From NCBI GenBank assembly GCA_002077065.1, contig NAJO01000044.1:62001-126000 (forward strand): a stretch of 64,000 nucleotides of DNA. The letters run 5' to 3'. Under the pieces are notes generated by a model. That model made no database searches and was not told the DNA's origin. It was given only the letters and a program-made list of their open reading frames with translations. This DNA comes from Cryoendolithus antarcticus. Taxonomy: Eukaryota > Ascomycota > Dothideomycetes > Cladosporiales > Cladosporiaceae. This document shows positions 1 to 11,039 of this stretch, piece after piece. A program made the translations under genes and the position numbers. Numbering within the stretch: position 1 is the first letter of the stretch; the number at the start of each line of letters is the position of its first letter.

Positions 1-9
1 TCGAGAGTC

Positions 10-1040
10 ATGGATCCCGAATTTGTCCGCCCTACCCGCTCTCTCGAGGGCCGTGTCGCCGTCGTTTCAGGTAAGCCTCCCCTCACGTGACTAGCCATTA
101 CCGCCCATCACTTACACTCTTCCTCCCAGGTGCCGGCGCAGCAGGCACAGGCCTAGGCAACGGTCGCGCCTGCGCCATCCTCCTAGCCGAAGCCGGCGCG
201 CGCGTAATCTGCGCCGACATCTCCCTCCCCTCCGCCACCGTCACAGCCGACATGATAACGACCGAATTCGGGCCCAATCAAGCGCTGGCAATCCAGTGCG
301 ACGCGACTTCCGAATCCTCCGGCGCCGCGCTCGTAACCAAAACTCTCGAAGCCTTTGGCCGGATCGACATCCTGATCAATGTTGTGGGTATCGCTGGTGC
401 GGTGGGCACGGCAGAGACAGTGAGTATGGTTGAGTGGGCTAAGGGAATGGAGGTCAATGTGGGGAGTATGGTTGTTATGAGTAAGGTGTGTGTGCCTATT
501 ATGGCGCGTAATGAGGGCCAGTGGAGGGGCAGTATCGTGAATTTGAGTAGTGTGGCGGGGTTGAGGGGTGGGACGCCGAGTTTGCTTTATCCGACTAGTA
601 AGGGTGCTATCGTTGTAAGTCTTCACTTTACTTTGAACGATCGCAAGGGCTGGACTTTTGTCGCGGAAGATGGCTGCGGACTGACCGGACCTACCGTGTC
701 GATCCTCGTGAATTGACACAGCTCACAGAACCTCACCCGTGCGATGGCAGCCCACCACGCCGACCAAGGCATAAGAGTCAACTGCGTCTGTCCGGGCATG
801 GTCTACACGCCCATGATGTCGTCGCCCACCAGCGGTCCACCCATGACCGCCGAAGCCCGCGAAATCCGCAAGAATCGCAGTCTGCTCAAGACAGAAGGCA
901 ATGGCTATGATGTTGCTGCTGCTGTGAGGTTCCTGGCGGGCGATGAGGCGAGGTGGATGACTGGTGTTATCTTGCCGGTGGATGCTGGGGCTACGTGCGC
1001 TACTAGTACTGATGTGCCGGGTGTAGGGTCGGGGACGTAG
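10..1040 (+). CDS. Short-chain dehydrogenase/reductase (SDR)
   Basis: Three exons (introns 71-129 and 615-728) encode about 285 aa. The first exon supplies the start of the Rossmann fold and runs into the glycine-rich motif GAGAAGTGLG, so the ATG at 10 is preferred over any later start. The catalytic serine lies in NLSSVAG (about residue 160) and the Tyr/Lys pair in YPTSK (Tyr about 174). The usual NNAG motif reads NVVG, so the structural Asn-Ala-Gly is not conventional. The family uses NAD(P)H to oxidise or reduce alcohols and ketones, and the substrate cannot be read from sequence. The body resembles the classical 3-oxoacyl-reductase-like SDRs. The protein has no signal peptide or membrane segment and is probably cytosolic. 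Frame is kept across both splices. Confidence 0.85.
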
Positions 1041-1235
1041 CTGGGATAGTCAGTGTAGACTGCAGCTTTCAAAGCGTGATGACAGCAGCTTTTCGATGCT
1101 GCAGGCAGGAACTTGCCCTTCTCGACGAACAGACTGTGGAACGCGGCTTGAAGTAACTCCGTGTTGCCACAAGCTTTCTACAATACCCGCTGTAACGTAC
1201 GCAACCCACCGGACGCCTACCATCCCGATGACATC

Positions 1236-2096
1236 TCAACAACATCCTCCCTTCTTCGCAGCCGGCTCCTTCGCCAGCGTCACTGTCCGCGTGCTGCCTC
1301 CACCCGCACCAGGTCCCTTCACGCCACTCCTCCGATCATTCAAATTATACTTTCCCGCCTCAATCCCCTGATAAATCCTCTCCGCGACCTCCAAGAACGC
1401 CCTCTCGACGTTCTCCCCGCTCTTCGCCGAAGTCTCCACGTACTGCATCACCCTGTTGACTTTACACCACTCCTCCGCCTCCTCCTGTGTGACTTGTCGT
1501 TGACTCGGTTTCGCAGTGGCGGAAGCTGGAGGCGACGCGAGATCGGATTTGTTCCCCACGAGAATAACCACGATATCCTCCTCTGCTATCTGCCGCAGAT
1601 CGTGCAGCCAGGAAGTAACGCTGTTGAACGTATTCCGCCGTGTGATGTCAAACACCAGTAACGCCCCGCTGGCGCCTCGGAAGTAACTCCTCGTAATGCT
1701 TTTGTACGTCTCCTGCCCCGCCGTGTCCCACAAACTCAACTTCATGTACTTCTGCTCCTCCTTCCCTCCCTTCCCACCTTTCTTCACCCCATCGTTCACC
1801 CCTCTCGTGACGCGGGCGGAAGGATCATTGATCCCGTGCTCTAAGCTTGCGGGAGGGCCTACGGGGACTATGCGCGAGCCGAACTCGACGCCTATGGTTA
1901 CGTCGTGGTGGGAGACGAAGCGGCCTTCGCAGAGGCGGATTGTTAGCTGGGTGTCGCGCGATCAGCGGGTGGGGTTGGAGGTGGAGGAGGGGAGGATGGG
2001 GAGAGATACGCTGGATTTGCCGGAGCCAGAGTCGCCTATCGTTACGATTTTGGAGATGAAGCTATAGGGCGATGGGGCTGGTGGGTTTGAGGCCAT
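1236..2096 (-). CDS. Rab-family small GTPase (Rab4/Rab2-like) with long insertion
   Basis: Two exons (intron 2009-1947) give about 265 aa. The short first exon carries the P-loop GDSGSGKSS (residues 21-29). The second carries the switch I Thr in VTIGVEFG (Thr46), switch II WDTAGQE (102-108), the guanine motif NKSD and ETSAK, and ends in GGCC, a double-cysteine geranylgeranylation signal. The motif set DITRRNTFN plus VEFGS is closest to Rab4/Rab2, which act in endosomal recycling or Golgi traffic on membranes. Between switch I and switch II there are roughly 34 extra residues, rich in Gly and Lys, that canonical Rabs lack; they are encoded in frame with no good splice pair to remove them. The ATG at 2096 lies 20 codons before the P-loop. 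Rab identity is firm; the exact subfamily is not. Confidence 0.88.
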
Positions 2097-2632
2097 GGCT
2101 GACACTGTGGGGGATAGAGGAGGGTAAGGGAGCTGTGTGGAGAGCGCGCTGAGGTCGCGGAGGCTTGATCTGGCTCGAGAAGGACGATCAGGTCATTGTG
2201 ACGGGGTGCGAGCTCAGTCAATGTGCGCGCGTGCCGGTGTTAGGTGTCTTGCTAATGCGGTCTTCCGGTTCCTGGGCCGTCGCTGCCCTGTGGCACTTAC
2301 ATGGGAGGTGTGGCGCAGATGAGGTCACCGTGCACGGTATGGAGAGTTCGAGTAAGGAGAGTCGACAACAGATGCAGCACCTGGGCAGGAACGATGAAGG
2401 CGACGACGGTAGATCGAGACGTTGAACAAGCGTAAAGGCATACATCATGCTATCCTACAAACAGCCGTTGGCCGTCTTCTCGCTTTCCGTCTAGCGAGAG
2501 GGCGTTGTTCGCTGCTCGGCAGCAGGACTATGGGCATAAAAGCTCCCAGCTGTGGACTGCAACGGAATTCTCTCGGAGACTCTTGCTTGCGCAGATATCA
2601 GCTTCGTAGTCATGCGAAGATCACACAGCGTC
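2097..2632. other. Intergenic stretch, Rab promoter / permease 3' side
   Basis: Non-coding between two minus-strand genes. It must contain the Rab promoter and the permease 3' end. The short open frames here have no recognisable domain and no codon bias. I see nothing else in it. Confidence 0.5.
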
Positions 2633-4316
2633 TCATCCGAGGAACTCAGGTGATTGTTGCCGTTGGTACGGCGGGCCAAAGCCCGTACCCTCTGTCTCCA
2701 ACCGACCAGACCACAGATCAATCGTATGAGCTCTCGCGAACTTAGTCTTATGCACAATCTTCCAAGCAATAATCGGTACAACGAAAATCACAATGCCGAT
2801 ATAACTCGCGATGAAATCCGACGTCGACCAGTTGCCTGCCAGAAAGACTTTGAAGCCAGCCACTAAGGTGATGATGGTCGCGCCGATGAATCCAACCCAT
2901 GCGGTGTAAGGCTGGAATGCGGACTTCCACGGTATGTCGTTGCGGCTGACGTTCTGGACTTTCATCGCGCGGTGGAAGCGGATGTAGCAGGCGCAGAGAG
3001 TCGCCCAGGCAATGAGACCGGCGACTGTGCTGAGGTTGAGCAGCCAGGTAAAGGCTTGCGAGGCGCCGCCGCTTCCGAGACCTGGATGTTGTCAGTAATG
3101 TTGATCTTACGATGCGTTGGCGCAGTGACTTACTCAGATACGCCAGAGGGCCAAAGAGCCATGAAATGATGACAGCGTAGTAAGGCACGCCTTTCTTGTT
3201 CGTCTTGCCGAGCACCTTCGGCAACTGCCCATCAGTGGTCATTGCTACAATGATACGTGAGCCCACCCAGCAGTACGAGTTGCCCGCTGACCATGCGGAG
3301 ATCAGGATACAGGCGTTGACTAACGATGGTAGTCCGCTAATACCAGCATTTGCGATAGCGATGACCCATGGCGAAGAATTTGCATTGCCCGCTCCAGATA
3401 CTAGATCTGAGTTCCGCGGATCAACGATCAAGGATATAAGCAGTGCGCCTAGAATGTAGAAGAAGCCAATGCGGTAGGTCACGTTCTTCGCGGCAGTAGG
3501 GATCGCTCTGTGGGGATCGATGGACTCTGCTGCACCGATAACGACCGTCTCAATGCCGATGAAGGAGAAGGATGCGTTGACGAACGCTGAGAGAAAGCCG
3601 AGGAATGCGCCGGTCGAGCCTGGGACACCGTTGTACTCTGTCCATGCCCCTGGATTGCGCCAGTACTGGAAGCCTGTTCTCTTATGATCGGGTCCGCCGC
3701 CGGAAGTGATAACAATCGAGACGATGACCAAGCCGAGGAAACAGGCGACTTTCACCATTCCCGCAGCGACTTCGGAGTGCCCGTAGAAACTCACGCTCAT
3801 CAAATTGATCGCCAGTATAGCCGCAAGGCCCACGGTAATGGTCACAGCCGGTGTGAGATCCGTCCAATACGACACAATCACGGCTGCAGCAGAGCATTCA
3901 GATGCGATTGCGATCGTGTAGCAGTAGCCATACGAGATGGCGAGCGAGAAGCCCACAGCTGGGTCGATGAACCGCGTCGCCCAGTGAGGAAATGTACCAG
4001 CCGTAGGGTAGAGCGTGGCAAGCTCTGCTATACTCTGCATTACGCACCAGAGAACGATGCCCACTACGATGTAGGCTAGGAGCATGCCTGCTGGGCCTGC
4101 GTTGGCGTATGCTGAGCCTGTACCGACGAAGAGGCCTGTCCCGATGCCAGAGCAGAAGCCGATCCAGGTCAGCTGGTAGTTCTTCAATCGTCGCTGGGTG
4201 TGGCCATGGCCGCCACTGCTTAACAGAGCCTCTGCAGAGTACTCTGGTGAGGAATGCCACTCGTGGTCGTCTTGCACGTCGTCGGATTTGGCATGGCGTT
4301 GTTTCGTGAACGCCAT
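2633..4316 (-). CDS. Amino-acid permease (APC superfamily, YAT/GAP type)
   Basis: Two exons (intron 3133-3082) encode about 543 aa with around 12 predicted membrane spans. After a hydrophilic N-terminal tail the signature NYQLTWIGFCSGIGTGLFVG matches the first span of fungal amino-acid permeases. FSFIGIETVVIGAAES and the later span GNSYCWVGSRI are also family-typical. The open frame extends 59 codons upstream of 4316 but begins there with TTG; the ATG at 4316 (MAFTKQ) gives the normal length. Expected role is proton-coupled amino-acid uptake at the plasma membrane. Two TGATAA motifs sit in its upstream region, which would fit nitrogen control by a GATA factor, but that is inference. The splice at the AYL/SLG junction restores the frame and the span order. 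Confidence 0.92.
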
Positions 4317-5370
4317 GGCTTGAGTGCTAGCGATCGGGTAAGGTACTGCGGTTGCTTGTCGTTCGTGTGGAGCCTTGAAGTGCTCTTGTAGGTGCCTCTC
4401 TACGGATCGGTCTTGCAGTGTTCCCACGATAGAAGGTCCTTCGTCTCTAGGGCATGATTCAGGTCCATGAGAATATGCGAGCCATTCACGCAAACTATAG
4501 ACGTTTTCGCCATCGAAACAATCGGATAATTTGTTAGGTCGACGAAGCGATTTCTCATCGCGCTATATTGCGTGATCGCCATCTGATGGGTTTTCTTCGC
4601 TATGTGTCAGAAAGGGCCGATAGTCGCCACATGACCGGGCATTGACGGGGAAGTCTTGTGAAGTGATAAAGTCAGCATCTTCGTGGTGCTTGGGTTCGCT
4701 TTGTCTTCTACATCCTACACGGGTTCGAGTCTGCAGACCTACATGACGTTCAAGGAAAAGGGAAGCTCCTTCGAGAGCACTTAGCGTGTGGTGCGCAGTA
4801 CCCAATCGCCTTGCGATTGCTGGGGTGCTTCTGCGACTGAGGACTCTAGTCCTGGACGGTGGCCTTCAAGCTCCTCTACCTTGGAGTCACAGTCATTGCG
4901 ACTGATGATAACACGGTCCGCCGTCGTTGTTGCAGGAGGGTCAAGGTGCCCAATGTTTGACGCCAATCATCTCTTTTGAGCCGCCTGGGTGGCACTTGCT
5001 TGCGGTGTGGCGCAGACGAGGGTCACACGTGCCTGACATCCGCCGAGCCTCGAAAGGCATTGTCATCCCGAGCATTACCACCACAATGACTCAACCGACG
5101 ATACACGTGAGCATGGTGCATCATGTGCCTGGTACCTGCGTCGACAGTGAAGGCGGAGTCAAGGGTCAGATCGAGTAGCAAAGTGAAGTGGCATCTTTCT
5201 CGTCAATCGAATTCCTGTTCTTCTCGAATCCTATCCTCGAACACCAATCACCGTCTTGAACTTGAGCACCTGGACAGCATTGAGCAAACAGATAGAACGC
5301 AACAGCATACAGCATAGAGGTCGAGATCGACTCGACACTATCACGCTATTTACGATCACTACACGACATC
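4317..5370. promoter_or_regulatory. Divergent promoter region with TGATAA (GATA-type) motifs
   Basis: About 1.05 kb between the divergently transcribed permease and LOG genes. TGATAA occurs at 4664-4669 and 4906-4911, matching the HGATAR consensus of fungal AreA/GATA factors that commonly control permease genes. Such 6-mers arise by chance often, so this is only suggestive. No coding sequence is supported here. Confidence 0.3.
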
Positions 5371-6143
5371 ATGTCAGCACCTCTCACTACCCAGCCAAAT
5401 GGCTCCGTCAACGGCACCTTAACCCCAAACTCGACCACCAAAAACCCAGTAATCTGCGTCTTGTAAGTCCCTTCCCCTCCAATCACGTCTACTATCTGAC
5501 AACCCACAGCTGCGGCGCCTCTCCCGGCACCTCCCCGGCCCACCTCGCCGCCGCCCGCGCCCTAGCCCAAGCCCTCCACGCCAGCAATGCCCACCTAGTC
5601 TACGGCGGCGGCACCGTAGGCCTCATGGGTGAGCTGGCCAAAGCCCTCGTCTCCCTCTCGGGCCCCCAAGCAGTCCACGGCATCATCCCGCGCGCCCTTA
5701 TGCGCTTCGAGCGGAACACCGATCCGAACGGCGAGTCAATTGAAGCGCTGGAGAAGGTCATCGATGAGTCGAAGTTTGGCCGCACGACGATCGTGCCGGA
5801 CATGCACACGAGGAAGCATATGATGGCGCAGGAGGTTATTGCTGGCGGCGAGGGGAGTGGGTTCGTGGCGTTGAGTGGTGGCTATGGGACGTTGGAGGAG
5901 TTGATGGAGGTTGTTACTTGGAATCAGCTTGGGATTCATGAGAAGGGGGTTGTGGTGTTCAATGTCGAGGGATATTGGGACGGGCTGTTGGAGTGGGTTA
6001 GGAAGGCAGTGGAGACTGGGTTTGTTGGAGAGGGGAACAAGGGGATTATGGTTGAGGCGAAGACGGCGGAGGAGGTTGTGGAGAAGTTGAGGGGGTACCG
6101 GAATGCGGAGGGGAGGTTCAAGTTGAAGTGGGGGGAGAAGTGA
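5371..6143 (+). CDS. LOG-family (lysine-decarboxylase-like) nucleoside monophosphate hydrolase
   Basis: Two exons (short 47-nt intron 5463-5509) encode about 241 aa. The splice creates VFCGASPGTSP, the conserved N-terminal nucleotide-binding loop, followed by VYGGGTVGLMG and then SGGYGTLEE near residues 152-160. The family releases a free base from nucleoside 5'-monophosphates; in plants and some fungi and bacteria it activates cytokinins. The classical PGGxGTxxE motif here starts with Ser instead of Pro, while the Gly, Thr and Glu positions are kept. The ATG at 5371 is the only in-frame ATG that splices into the motif; the longer frame upstream begins with TTG and crosses the intron. No targeting signal is seen, so it is probably cytosolic. 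Confidence 0.9.
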
Positions 6144-7096
6144 GGGATTGGGGTGTTGGTGACAGATATCATGAACTATACGACTGCCAACACGCCCACG
6201 AGACTTGTCTCCAACGACTCAAGCGGAGGATCGATCAGCTATTATGGTCGACCGATGGGTGTAGGATGGTCGTTGGGCTGCTCAGCCTTTGAGGCTGCTT
6301 CTGGTGCTTTGCGTTGGCGAGGCTAGAGACTACATGCAGAAGAGAGGCAGAGCGTAATACAGGTAGAGTCGTAGGCTGAAGTTGCGAACATTCGCCAGCT
6401 ACCGCGTATGTCTCGCTCATGCCAGCCCATATCCTTGAACATGTCGATCTGGCAGACACGAGCCTGCATGCCTTACCACGATACCTAACGTCGATCCCTG
6501 ACGCTTCCACCATACACATGTCTTCACAGCCACAGCCTTCTGACAGTCAGTCTCGTGATTGGCCTCGCTTATGGTACTTCTTCCGCAACAACCTTGTTAC
6601 ATCCCTGTAATAGCTCTTCTCAGCCACACTCGACGACACCTCTCACAGCAGAATCCTGGCGCCCATCGTCCATGCACATGCATGCACCTCGCCTGGCGAC
6701 GTTTCACATTCTTCCTCGAAACTCGCCGGTCGTCTTGCGCTCTTCTCTGCTGTATGTCCTGCGATCTGGCGTTATATTGCGACCGAAGTTGTAATATTAT
6801 ATCCCAGTGCGCATTGGAGATTACCACCTACCCGTGCCCGCAGAGTCGCTTCCCTAGCGCCAATCATCCCGAACGTTGCTGGGTCCCCTGTTTGATCGCA
6901 ACAGACCACAGCAGTTCGAGCTTTGTGTGACAGACCAGGCCACCGACGCTCGTTACACCATCACTTCCCTCGCTGGACGACACGCTCATTGCCAGCAGTA
7001 CACACTCCACTACTGCTGCGCTTCTCTTCCTCCGATCGCGCGACTCTCACACGTCAAAGGCGCTTTGAGAGCGCGCAGGACGCTTCAGCCGCGAAG
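6144..7096. other. Intergenic stretch upstream of CHS7
   Basis: About 950 nt with only short overlapping frames in both directions, none with a recognisable domain. It holds the LOG gene 3' end and the CHS7 promoter and 5' UTR. No gene supported. Confidence 0.5.
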
Positions 7097-8121
7097 ATGC
7101 CCACGAAGTACGGCAATTTTCACAACTTCTGCCGGGATACGGGGAGTATACACGCGACGCTACCGGTGTGCAATCTGTTCCCGGAGTCGCCATCACGAGG
7201 AGGCAATGGCTTTGGGGGATGTGATCTGGAGGGGATAGCATTGAGCGGCGGACGGAATCTCGCGAACTTGGGTACGCATGGCCAATTGCATCGAGAAAAT
7301 GCGAAGATCACGTACTGACAGTATATAGGGTCAATACTAGTAGCCGGCATCGCAATCGCCATCTCCGCCTTCCTCTTCCTCCGCTCAAACCGCAAACGCG
7401 CCGCCGTCGGCCGCCGCGAAATGCAGCTCTTCCTCCTCGGCTACACCATTATCATGATCTGCGAGATCTTCACCGTCGGCTGGTTCCCCTTGAATGGCAT
7501 GGTCCGACGAGTCTTCAGCGCAATCCACATTGCTTCCATAGTCGCAACGCTCTGGATCCTGATGATGAACGGCGCGGTTGGATATCAACTGCTCGATGAT
7601 GGGACGATACTAAGTCTGGGGTTGGTGTTTGGGAGCGCGGCGGCGCTGTTCGTGGGGACGGGGTATATTGCGCTGGATACTGGATTCAGCTGGACGGGGT
7701 TCTTTGATCAGACGCAGGCGGAGCAGGGTTTGGACAAGAGCTATTCGCTGTACACGCTGTACCAGCTGGTGCCGTTGGTGTTTATCGTTATATACTTTCT
7801 GCTGGAGACGATCCTGGTGCTGAGGGTGCTGGGGGAGGTGCGGCCGATGAGTGAGTATTGCGGTCTTCTAATTTCAGAGCGCCGAATGCTAACGATCTCA
7901 TAGTCTATCTCGTGGGTGCAGCGCTCATGTTCGCGATCGGGCAGATCTTTCAGTACGTCGTCAGCGTGCACATATGCACTGGCTCGGCAGGGAAGATCAA
8001 CGGCGGGTTTTTTGAGACGCTGTTCACGCTTTTCGCGGTGATCCTAGTGTGGGTGTTTTGGTCGAGCATAACAGAAGACGATTGGCCGATGCCTTCATCA
8101 GCGGGCAGCACGTACACGTGA
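7097..8121 (+). CDS. CHS7: Chs7-type chitin synthase export chaperone
   Basis: Three exons (introns 7272-7328 and 7851-7903) give about 304 aa. The N-terminus KYGNFHNFCRDTGSIHATLPVC matches the cysteine-bearing luminal start of Chs7 (GDF-x-C pattern, then PLC). It is followed by seven or so hydrophobic spans including the LANLGSILVAG junction created by splicing, RAAVGRREMQLFLLGY and the late span ALMFAIGQIFQYVVS. Chs7 resides in the ER membrane and is needed for exit of class III/IV chitin synthase, hence for cell-wall chitin. Length and topology are normal for the family. The first exon starts at an ATG with no competing in-frame ATG before the motif. Confidence 0.9.
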
Positions 8122-8481
8122 GGGAGGTTTCGGGTGTTCTTGGAGATTATGAGCGTATGAGGGATTTTGTACTTGCATTGGGTGGGGAAGGCGTGCGCCG
8201 TAGATATACCACTTTTGTTGCATAGTATTGCTTAATCGAGGCTTGAGTCAAGATCACTAGGAGTGTGCGAGGGCATGGGTGCAATGTCGAAGTGGCGTTG
8301 GTGCCTCTCCCGGTCAGAGGCTTCGCACCTTGCAGCCTGCTCGATCTTCGCATCCAACACCAACACCTAGCAAACGTGATCTCACTTCCAACATGACAAG
8401 ATGTACGCTCACGCACATCAGCTTGACCACCTAATTCCATAGCGTTTGCGCGACTATCTCGACGTTCGCTTCCTATCAAGA
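8122..8481. other. Intergenic stretch between CHS7 and XRCC4-like gene
   Basis: 360 nt between two plus-strand genes, serving as 3' region of one and promoter of the next. Nothing further recognised. Confidence 0.45.
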
Positions 8482-9495
8482 ATGGCCGTAACCCACATCA
8501 TCCGCGTTCGACGAACAGACGATCCAGCTGCTCATCTCCTACTTCACATCACGCAGACTTCAGCCACCAAACCACTAGATCTCAAGCTTGTAGCTACAGA
8601 GCACGAGCATCTCTACCATGGAACTACTAGGAGCTCGTCGCTCGGTCCACTGCAAGCATCTACGTTCGATGGCAATGAATCGGAGTGGCGACACATACTC
8701 ATCCAAACGCTCCTTCCGCAGAACTCATCGACCTCTGGAGTCAAGACCGAGGGCATCGAACTTGTAGCAGCCATTACCGGAGCAAAATGCACTTTGACTA
8801 TCCGGCGAAATATCGAGAAGATCACGCAACGTCTTGGCTCCATTGCTCTACAGCAAGACGACGAGCGAGAAGAGATCTCGGCGTTTGAGTGGGTCGATAC
8901 TGCCCTGATCAACTCCCAGACGTTATCCGCTCAGCTCGCAGAGGCTCGGAAGTCTATCTCCGAGCAGCAGGCTCAAGTGGCCAAGCTCACGAAGCAACTT
9001 GATGATCTGGTGGAAGCGAAGCGAGAGCATGAACGAGTGCTGGTTGGGAAGTTTGTGCAGCTGCTCAATGCGAAGAAGGGTAAGGTCCGGGATTTGCTGA
9101 GGGTTGTTGGTGGGCAGCCGGGTGGTGCTGTTGCGCCTTCCAGAGGGAAGAGGAAAGCGAGGGAGGAGGATGAGGCAATGGATGTGGACGACGATGCGGA
9201 AGATGGAGTGGGTGGTGGCGAGGATGATGAGGGGAGAGCGACGCCTGAGGGCAGCACGGACGACGAAGGCAGTGATGGCGAAGGGCAGGTATTGCCACTA
9301 CGGGGCAGGGCAGACGTTACGAGCACTGGCAATGGGACGATCGATGAGCCGGAGGCAGAGCAAGATGCTGTTTTGCCTCCACGTCGCGAGCTGCCATTTA
9401 CTCGTGCTGCTGCGACGAATGGTGAGAAGGCAAAGGCGACGAAGATCCCTGTGCCTGCGCCTGACGACGACGAGGATACGGATGATGAGCTATAA
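8482..9495 (+). CDS. XRCC4: XRCC4-like non-homologous end-joining protein
   Basis: A single exon encodes about 337 aa from the ATG at 8482; the frame is open slightly further upstream but begins there with TTG. Residues 1-130 form the beta-rich head. Its late segment LTIRRNIEKITQRLGSIALQ matches the XRCC4 head strand-helix signature (EKNL..RLGS). This is followed by a long coiled coil (about 150-215) containing FVQLLNAKKGKVRDLLR, equivalent to the XRCC4 stalk where DNA ligase IV binds. The C-terminal third is acidic and low-complexity (runs of Glu/Asp with Gly), as is common in fungal members. The expected role is to scaffold ligase IV in end joining of double-strand breaks in the nucleus. 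A BRCT-domain gene follows on the same strand. Confidence 0.85.
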   Translation: MAVTHIIRVRRTDDPAAHLLLHITQTSATKPLDLKLVATEHEHLYHGTTRSSSLGPLQASTFDGNESEWRHILIQTLLPQNSSTSGVKTEGIELVAAITGAKCTLTIRRNIEKITQRLGSIALQQDDEREEISAFEWVDTALINSQTLSAQLAEARKSISEQQAQVAKLTKQLDDLVEAKREHERVLVGKFVQLLNAKKGKVRDLLRVVGGQPGGAVAPSRGKRKAREEDEAMDVDDDAEDGVGGGEDDEGRATPEGSTDDEGSDGEGQVLPLRGRADVTSTGNGTIDEPEAEQDAVLPPRRELPFTRAAATNGEKAKATKIPVPAPDDDEDTDDEL

Positions 9496-9954
9496 GAGCG
9501 CAAACGTAGCAATGCATAAACGTCAGGTCTACCAGGTCACAACCCAGGAGCAGGATGTGGCATCGAAGCGTGCGACATGTAGCGTATGGGATTGGCGAGT
9601 GCGCTGCGTAAGGCGACGATCACGACGATTCATCCTCCATCATATGCATCTACCATCGTCAGCCTATCCGAAGTCATATGTGGCGATGGTATGAGGCGGT
9701 CAAAGTATGTCGTTCCGACATGAAGCCCTGATTGGCTGGCTGCCTGAAGTGCAGCCTTGCGGTGGCCAAGATATGCCTCGACTTCACTGCTTCCCTCTCC
9801 ATAAAACACACTTGACTTCTCTCACTCTCTTCACACTTCAACAACCTCATTTCGACCCGCAATCACTCCTCTAACTCGCATCGCAACGTTGTACATTACT
9901 CATACGCATCTCACTTCCCTCATACAAATAGCCAGCAAACGCACCTCACTTAAC
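9496..9954. other. Intergenic stretch, BRCT-gene promoter
   Basis: About 460 nt; CT-rich near 9795-9880, a common feature of fungal core promoters and leaders just upstream of the start at 9955. No gene recognised. Confidence 0.4.
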
Positions 9955-10813
9955 ATGGCTCCCAAGAACAGCTCCGGCACAAGTGTTTGGGTCGTCACCA
10001 GCGCTCCCGATCGCGAGAGCGAAGGTGTCGTATACTCAGTTCACGCGTCCGAGACTGACGCTTCCGATGCCGCTAACGCCGAAGATGCATCCGTCTTCAA
10101 GTACGACCTGGTGAAGGCCGCCGCGTCCACGAAAGAGAAGGCAGCGAAGCCGTAAGTTCATTCGCTCCCAGACTTCCTGACTGAGTACTGACACGTTCGC
10201 AGAGCCACCAAAGTCAAGAAAGACTCCAAGAGTACCTCGGTCGTCGCCGAAGATGACGAAGACGACGACATGGAGGGCGACGACGAGGACGCCGCCAAGG
10301 CAGCAAAGAAACTTGCTGCTGCCGAGAAGAAGGCCGCAGCTGACGCGAAGAAAGCCGACACCGCCGCAAAAGCCAAGGAGAAGAAGGATGCGCGCAAGAC
10401 GATCCCTCAAGGTCTGCCAAATGCCCTCGGCGGTTTGACCATTTTGTTCACTGGTGAGTGACTTGCGCTCCTTCTGCATGCAGGCTCGGACTGACACAAC
10501 TCACAGGCACTTTCGAGCTCGACCGCAAGAGCTGCGAGGCCGCTGCCGTGAAGTATGGCGCTACCCTCAGCAAGAAGATTGCAGACTGCGACTATGTAAG
10601 TCTCCCTCGCGCTTGCTGGGCGAAGTTCTGAGATACTTGAGCAGCTCATTTACTTTTTCGAAGGTCATACTTGGGGCGAAACCTGGCCCGAAGAAGCTCG
10701 TCGAGATCGAAGACGATAACATCCAGACCGCCAAGGAGTCTGACTTCCTCAACTGGGTCGCGGACGGAGGTCCAGAATACAACGGGCCAGCGGCGAAGAA
10801 GCAGAAAGTTTGA
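9955..10813 (+). CDS. BRCT-domain protein
   Basis: Four exons (introns 10152-10202, 10454-10506, 10596-10663) encode about 228 aa. The N-terminal half is low-complexity, with an acidic patch near residues 80-95 and an Ala/Lys-rich helical stretch near 95-130. The C-terminal half is one BRCT domain: GLTILFTGTFELDRKSCEA, then YGATLSKKIADCDYVILG and GAKPGPKKL, closest in style to RFC1-type and ligase-type BRCTs. The tail ends AAKKQKV, a plausible nuclear localisation signal. The last intron uses an AAG acceptor, chosen because it alone joins CDY to VILG. BRCT domains bind phosphopeptides or DNA ends; no enzyme domain is present. Its position next to the XRCC4-like gene is suggestive only. Confidence 0.8.
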
Positions 10814-11039
10814 GCAAGAGTCGGAGATCTGACGACGGAGATGACTGTCAAATTTTGCTTACCTAGCTGAGGCGTTTTAGCGTTGCTGCACCGCATGGCG
10901 TTTATGGAAGGTGTTGGGGAGTGCACATCAGCAAGATGGCTTATAGCAAGAACAGCACTGGGGGCTCGTGCATAGCTTATCATCAGCAGTACTTACAAAG
11001 GCACCGCACGTAGCTCGACGGAGGACCACATCTCCACGC

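Noticed and set aside
183..719. Long minus-strand open frame over the first SDR gene
   Set aside because: Antisense shadow; no domain, and the plus-strand gene has clear SDR motifs and splice sites.
4731..4745. T-loop-like sequence (gggttcgagtc) suggesting a tRNA
   Set aside because: No matching D-arm, A-box or acceptor stem pairs could be found upstream at the right distance.
10036..10497. 153-codon minus-strand open frame opposite the BRCT gene
   Set aside because: Low-complexity mirror of the Ala/Lys-rich region; crosses two of the gene's introns.
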